A stretch of DNA of 44,515 nt from NCBI RefSeq assembly GCF_030056815.1, contig NZ_JASHKR010000040.1:1-44515 (forward strand). Reading direction: 5' to 3'. The notes beneath the pieces were generated by a model, which did no database searches, was not told where the DNA came from, and worked only from the letters and a program-made list of their open reading frames with translations. Source of the stretch: Rhodococcus sp. IEGM 1379 (GTDB taxonomy: Bacteria; Actinomycetota; Actinomycetes; Mycobacteriales; Mycobacteriaceae). Within the stretch, counting starts at the first letter, position 1, and each line of letters starts with the position of its first letter. The position numbers and the translations under genes are program-made. This document shows positions 42,385 through 44,515 of the stretch, one piece after another.

Positions 42385-42390
42385 TAGTGT
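42385..42390 (+). promoter_or_regulatory. -10 element of a probable leaderless esterase transcript
   Basis: TAGTGT fits TANNNT and lies six bases before the GTG start at 42397, with no ribosome site in between. This is the usual geometry of leaderless actinobacterial genes. Confidence 0.5.
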
Positions 42391-42396
42391 TCGCCC

Positions 42397-43500
42397 GTGC
42401 CGGAATCCACAAAGAACACTGTTCGTAGCACAATTCGAGATCGGGCCGAAGCACGCTTGGTCGCAACCGCGTTCGCGCTGCCCACGATGGTCCGGCGGCG
42501 GATCACCGGCCCGCCCGTACAGAAGGACGGACTCACACTCCACCCCGACGCTCACATGCTCTTGACACTGTCCAAGGCACGCCCGAGACCTGCACTCTCA
42601 TCCGAAGCTCATGCACTCGCGGCAGCCCGCGCCGAACTGGCGAGAACAGCCAAAATGATGGCGGGTAAGCCGACCCCCATTCACACCGAGGACATTCTTG
42701 TCCGGGGCGCCGACGGGTCGCTACGCGCACGCCTCTACATACCCACCCACGAATCCGGTGCGCTTCTGGTGTTCTTTCATGGCGGCGGTTGGGTACAAGG
42801 TGACATCGAATCACACGACGCTCCGTGTCGACTGCTGGCAGAAACGTCGGGAGCCCGCATAGTCTCGGTCGAGTATCGCCTCTCGCCCGAATTCCCCTTC
42901 CCCACACCAGTTGACGACGCCTACGCTGCGTACCGGGATATCGTGACGCGCGCGACGGAGTTGGGCACAAATCCCGCGCGCATAGCAGTGGGCGGGGACA
43001 GCGCGGGAGGGCATCTCGCTACCGTCGTCGCACTCCGCTCACGTGACGACGGCCATCAATTGCCGGCGGCTCAACTCTTGATCTATCCAGCCACCGACTT
43101 TCACGAGAAGTCACCGTCACGAGTAACCTTCGCCGAGGGATTCTTCCTCACGACAGCAAACATCAACTTTTACGAGAGAAGCTTTCTCGGCGTGAACGCA
43201 GATCCACTGAATCCTTGGGTGTCACCGCTGCGCGCACCGAATCTGAGCGGCCTTCCTCCGGCAATAGTGGTGACCGCAGGATTCGACCCACTTCGGGACG
43301 AAGGCGAGTCATACGCACAGAAGCTGCGGGACAACGGAGTTCGTGTGGTGAGCCGCCGCTACCCGGGCTTCATCCACGGGTTCGTGAACATAGTCGGCCC
43401 CAGTGCCACGGCACGCGCCGCGGTTGTCGAGATGGGCGGAATGTTGCGGGCGCTTCTGAACGACAGCGCACACGAGACTAGCTGTCGTCCTCAGCCTTGA
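42397..43500 (+). CDS. HSL-family esterase/lipase
   Basis: A 367-residue alpha/beta hydrolase of the hormone-sensitive-lipase family. HGGGW (128-132) marks the oxyanion hole, S202 in GGDSAGG is the nucleophile, and the acid and base lie in FDPLRDEG and GFIHGF. The N-terminal 90 residues form the helical cap typical of the family. It acts on short- to medium-chain esters in the family at large, and the real substrate is unknown. It starts at GTG 42397 immediately after a -10-like hexamer. No signal peptide is present. Decayed sequence follows it. Confidence 0.92.
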   Translation: MPESTKNTVRSTIRDRAEARLVATAFALPTMVRRRITGPPVQKDGLTLHPDAHMLLTLSKARPRPALSSEAHALAAARAELARTAKMMAGKPTPIHTEDILVRGADGSLRARLYIPTHESGALLVFFHGGGWVQGDIESHDAPCRLLAETSGARIVSVEYRLSPEFPFPTPVDDAYAAYRDIVTRATELGTNPARIAVGGDSAGGHLATVVALRSRDDGHQLPAAQLLIYPATDFHEKSPSRVTFAEGFFLTTANINFYERSFLGVNADPLNPWVSPLRAPNLSGLPPAIVVTAGFDPLRDEGESYAQKLRDNGVRVVSRRYPGFIHGFVNIVGPSATARAAVVEMGGMLRALLNDSAHETSCRPQP

Positions 43501-43586
43501 GGCACCTACTTCGTAGATGTGGCACTCGTCCACTACCGAGATGACAGGATTTCCCGCACGGTATCGACCACAGGATCAACCGAGAG

Positions 43587-43931
43587 TTCCGGGCTGATAG
43601 CCCGTCGGAGGCCCAAACCGATTCCGACACTATCTCCCGAAGTTGTCCTTGGTCGCCGAGGTCTTCGCTGAGATCGTCGGCTTCGTCATCGGAACCCGGG
43701 GTTGGGTCGGCATTGATGCACGCGGTGATCGGCGCCGTCGACGCTCTGGACGTACCACTCCTCGCGCTACTCGGCAGCACCGAGCACTACCCACGTTTCG
43801 TTTTTGTCACCAGCGCCGAGGTAGGCATCCAGTCTCCGGAAGCCGAGTGGGGAAACCACTTTCAGATCCGCACACTCTCTACCCATCAGACGGGCACGTT
43901 TCGATACGCCACCCCGTTCAACGACGCATAA
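43587..43931 (+). pseudogene. GNAT acetyltransferase remnant
   Basis: Pieces of one GNAT protein appear in successive frames: FRADSPSEAQTDSD (frame from 43587), YLPKLSLVAEVFAEIVGFVIGTR (from 43631), and GVGSALMHAVIGAVDAL with LLGSTEHYPRFVFV...GTFRYATPFNDA (frame of 43713, stop at 43931). Two frameshifts and loss of the strand before the acetyl-CoA loop break the gene. The order and spacing match YhbS-like acetyltransferases. No intact start is seen, so it should be inactive. Confidence 0.72.
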
Positions 43932-43936
43932 TGTAG

Positions 43937-44158
43937 GCACGCCTGAGCACCACGTCCAGGTGGAGCACCATCATCGGAATCGGATCGGCGGCAACACTTG
44001 TTCTGAGCACCTTCGCCGCACGAACCACCGACGATCCGAGAACCCTGACGTTCGCCGACTTCGCGATCGAGAAGGGCCATTTCGACCCACGCCTGTCATT
44101 GGCTTTTCGCATCGCCGAGTATTTCGGAAAACGGGTCGACGACGTCTTCGGGAGTTGA
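43937..44158 (+). pseudogene. Remnant: membrane segment joined to XRE regulator C-terminus
   Basis: The frame after a TAG at 43934-43936 reads STTSRWSTIIGIGSAATLVL, a membrane-like helix, and then FAIEKGHFDPRLSLAFRIAEYFGKRVDDVFGS-stop. The latter is the second half of a small XRE helix-turn-helix regulator (usual form AIEKGRYDPSLPLAFRIA...FG). The recognition-helix part is missing and there is no ATG or GTG start. In related genomes such regulators often sit beside small two-helix membrane proteins, so a deletion may have fused the two. Confidence 0.6.
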
Positions 44159-44195
44159 AAACTAGTCGAACCGAAGGCCTAACCGAACGCAAGGT

Positions 44196-44423
44196 TCAGT
44201 CGAACAGTGTCGGTGATGTGCCGTCGTCGGAAGCACTTTCAGCGGGGGCGATTTTCTTCCCACCGCCCTTACGCACGACGGTCAGGGATGTCGTCCGAAG
44301 CGACAGCCTGTGCCCGTCACCGTGTTCGAGCAAGGCCATGCCCTGACGAACCTCGACTACCGTCCACGGACCCGCATGGTCGGCTGCCTGTACGAGGTCA
44401 CCGGACTCCACTTCAGTTGCCAT
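44196..44423 (-). CDS. Small conserved protein with SH3-like barrel character
   Basis: A 75-residue protein starting MATEVESGDLVQAADHAGPWTVVEVRQGMALLEHGDGHRL. The run of short strands (GDLVQ, WTVVEV, MALLEH, RLSLRTTSLTVV) resembles the KOW/SH3-like small proteins seen in actinobacteria. A charged, disordered tail rich in Lys, Ser and Asp follows. AAGGAG lies close upstream of the ATG, so it should be translated. The function is unknown. The 92 bases to the window end hold TAATGT, which could be its -10 element, but nothing else clear. Confidence 0.72.
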   Translation of the reverse strand: MATEVESGDLVQAADHAGPWTVVEVRQGMALLEHGDGHRLSLRTTSLTVVRKGGGKKIAPAESASDDGTSPTLFD

Positions 44424-44515
44424 GACCTACTCCTTGTTCGTCGTGTCCTGCACGTTCTCGTTCACATTATCGACGCGGCCACGTAGCGCTTTGCGCGCAG
44501 GGTACCTGTGCTGCG

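Noticed and set aside
43478-43780. Minus-strand 100-codon frame over the GNAT remnant
   Set aside because: The plus strand shows recognisable GNAT pieces. The minus product has no family features.

Overview
The window looks like chromosomal DNA of a mycolic-acid actinomycete, most probably Rhodococcus (erythropolis/qingshengii-like). The reasons are moderately high GC, frequent GTG/TTG starts, an MmpL3-type mycolate transporter, and the gene order pckG - GTPase-like gene - GTPase-like gene - trmB - NYN gene - mmpL3. As I recall, that order matches the M. tuberculosis block Rv0211-Rv0206c. I saw no phage, insertion sequence, CRISPR array or tRNA/rRNA gene. The species call is inference from gene content.

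Layout. 1-3046: cysE (5' end only), cysK and GTP-dependent PEP carboxykinase, all on the minus strand, with a strong hairpin terminator. 3356-6125: an acidic Asp-loop protein and a pair of unusual GTPase-like proteins (minus). 6297-10544: trmB, an NYN/PIN-like protein and mmpL3, tightly coupled (plus). 10516-16425: an envelope-stress style block (minus) with an AI-2E family exporter, a MacS-like sensor kinase, a LuxR-type regulator, a DUF1707/LiaF-like protein and a DUF2339 multi-pass protein. A MacR-like palindrome lies in front of the DUF2339 gene. 16581-19208: a membrane adenylate cyclase and a YbhN/LPG-synthase-like membrane protein (plus). 19205-20079: decayed DNA holding the end of a FadR/FCD regulator and the end of a leuA gene. 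20172-22704: yceI, a DUF3054 membrane protein and a POT peptide transporter. 22705-27063: a TauE-type permease and two tandem penicillin-binding lipoproteins (minus), the second of which has lost all catalytic motifs.

27151-34938: a conserved unknown protein, an ABC-F protein, alpha/beta hydrolases, an acyl-CoA dehydrogenase behind a KstR-like box, a membrane esterase, trpF and an MFS exporter. 34868-40316: a hydrolase, an MDR oxidoreductase, and a probable glutarate module (CoA-transferase plus glutaryl-CoA dehydrogenase) divergent from a LacI regulator with a textbook operator between them. 40335-43500: an SRPBCC protein, a hydrolase, a metallo-beta-lactamase-fold protein and an HSL-type esterase. 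43587-44158: two more gene remnants (GNAT; TM segment fused to an XRE C-terminus). 44196-44423: a small conserved protein.

Recurrent themes are convergent genes whose 3' ends overlap by up to 71 bases, short in-frame minisatellites in envelope genes, 15-20 bp tandem duplications at gene ends or inside a remnant, and probable leaderless transcripts with a -10 hexamer five to seven bases before the start codon. The most notable points are the catalytically dead penicillin-binding protein paired with an intact one, the two degenerate GTPases beside mmpL3, and the envelope-stress circuit with its predicted operator.
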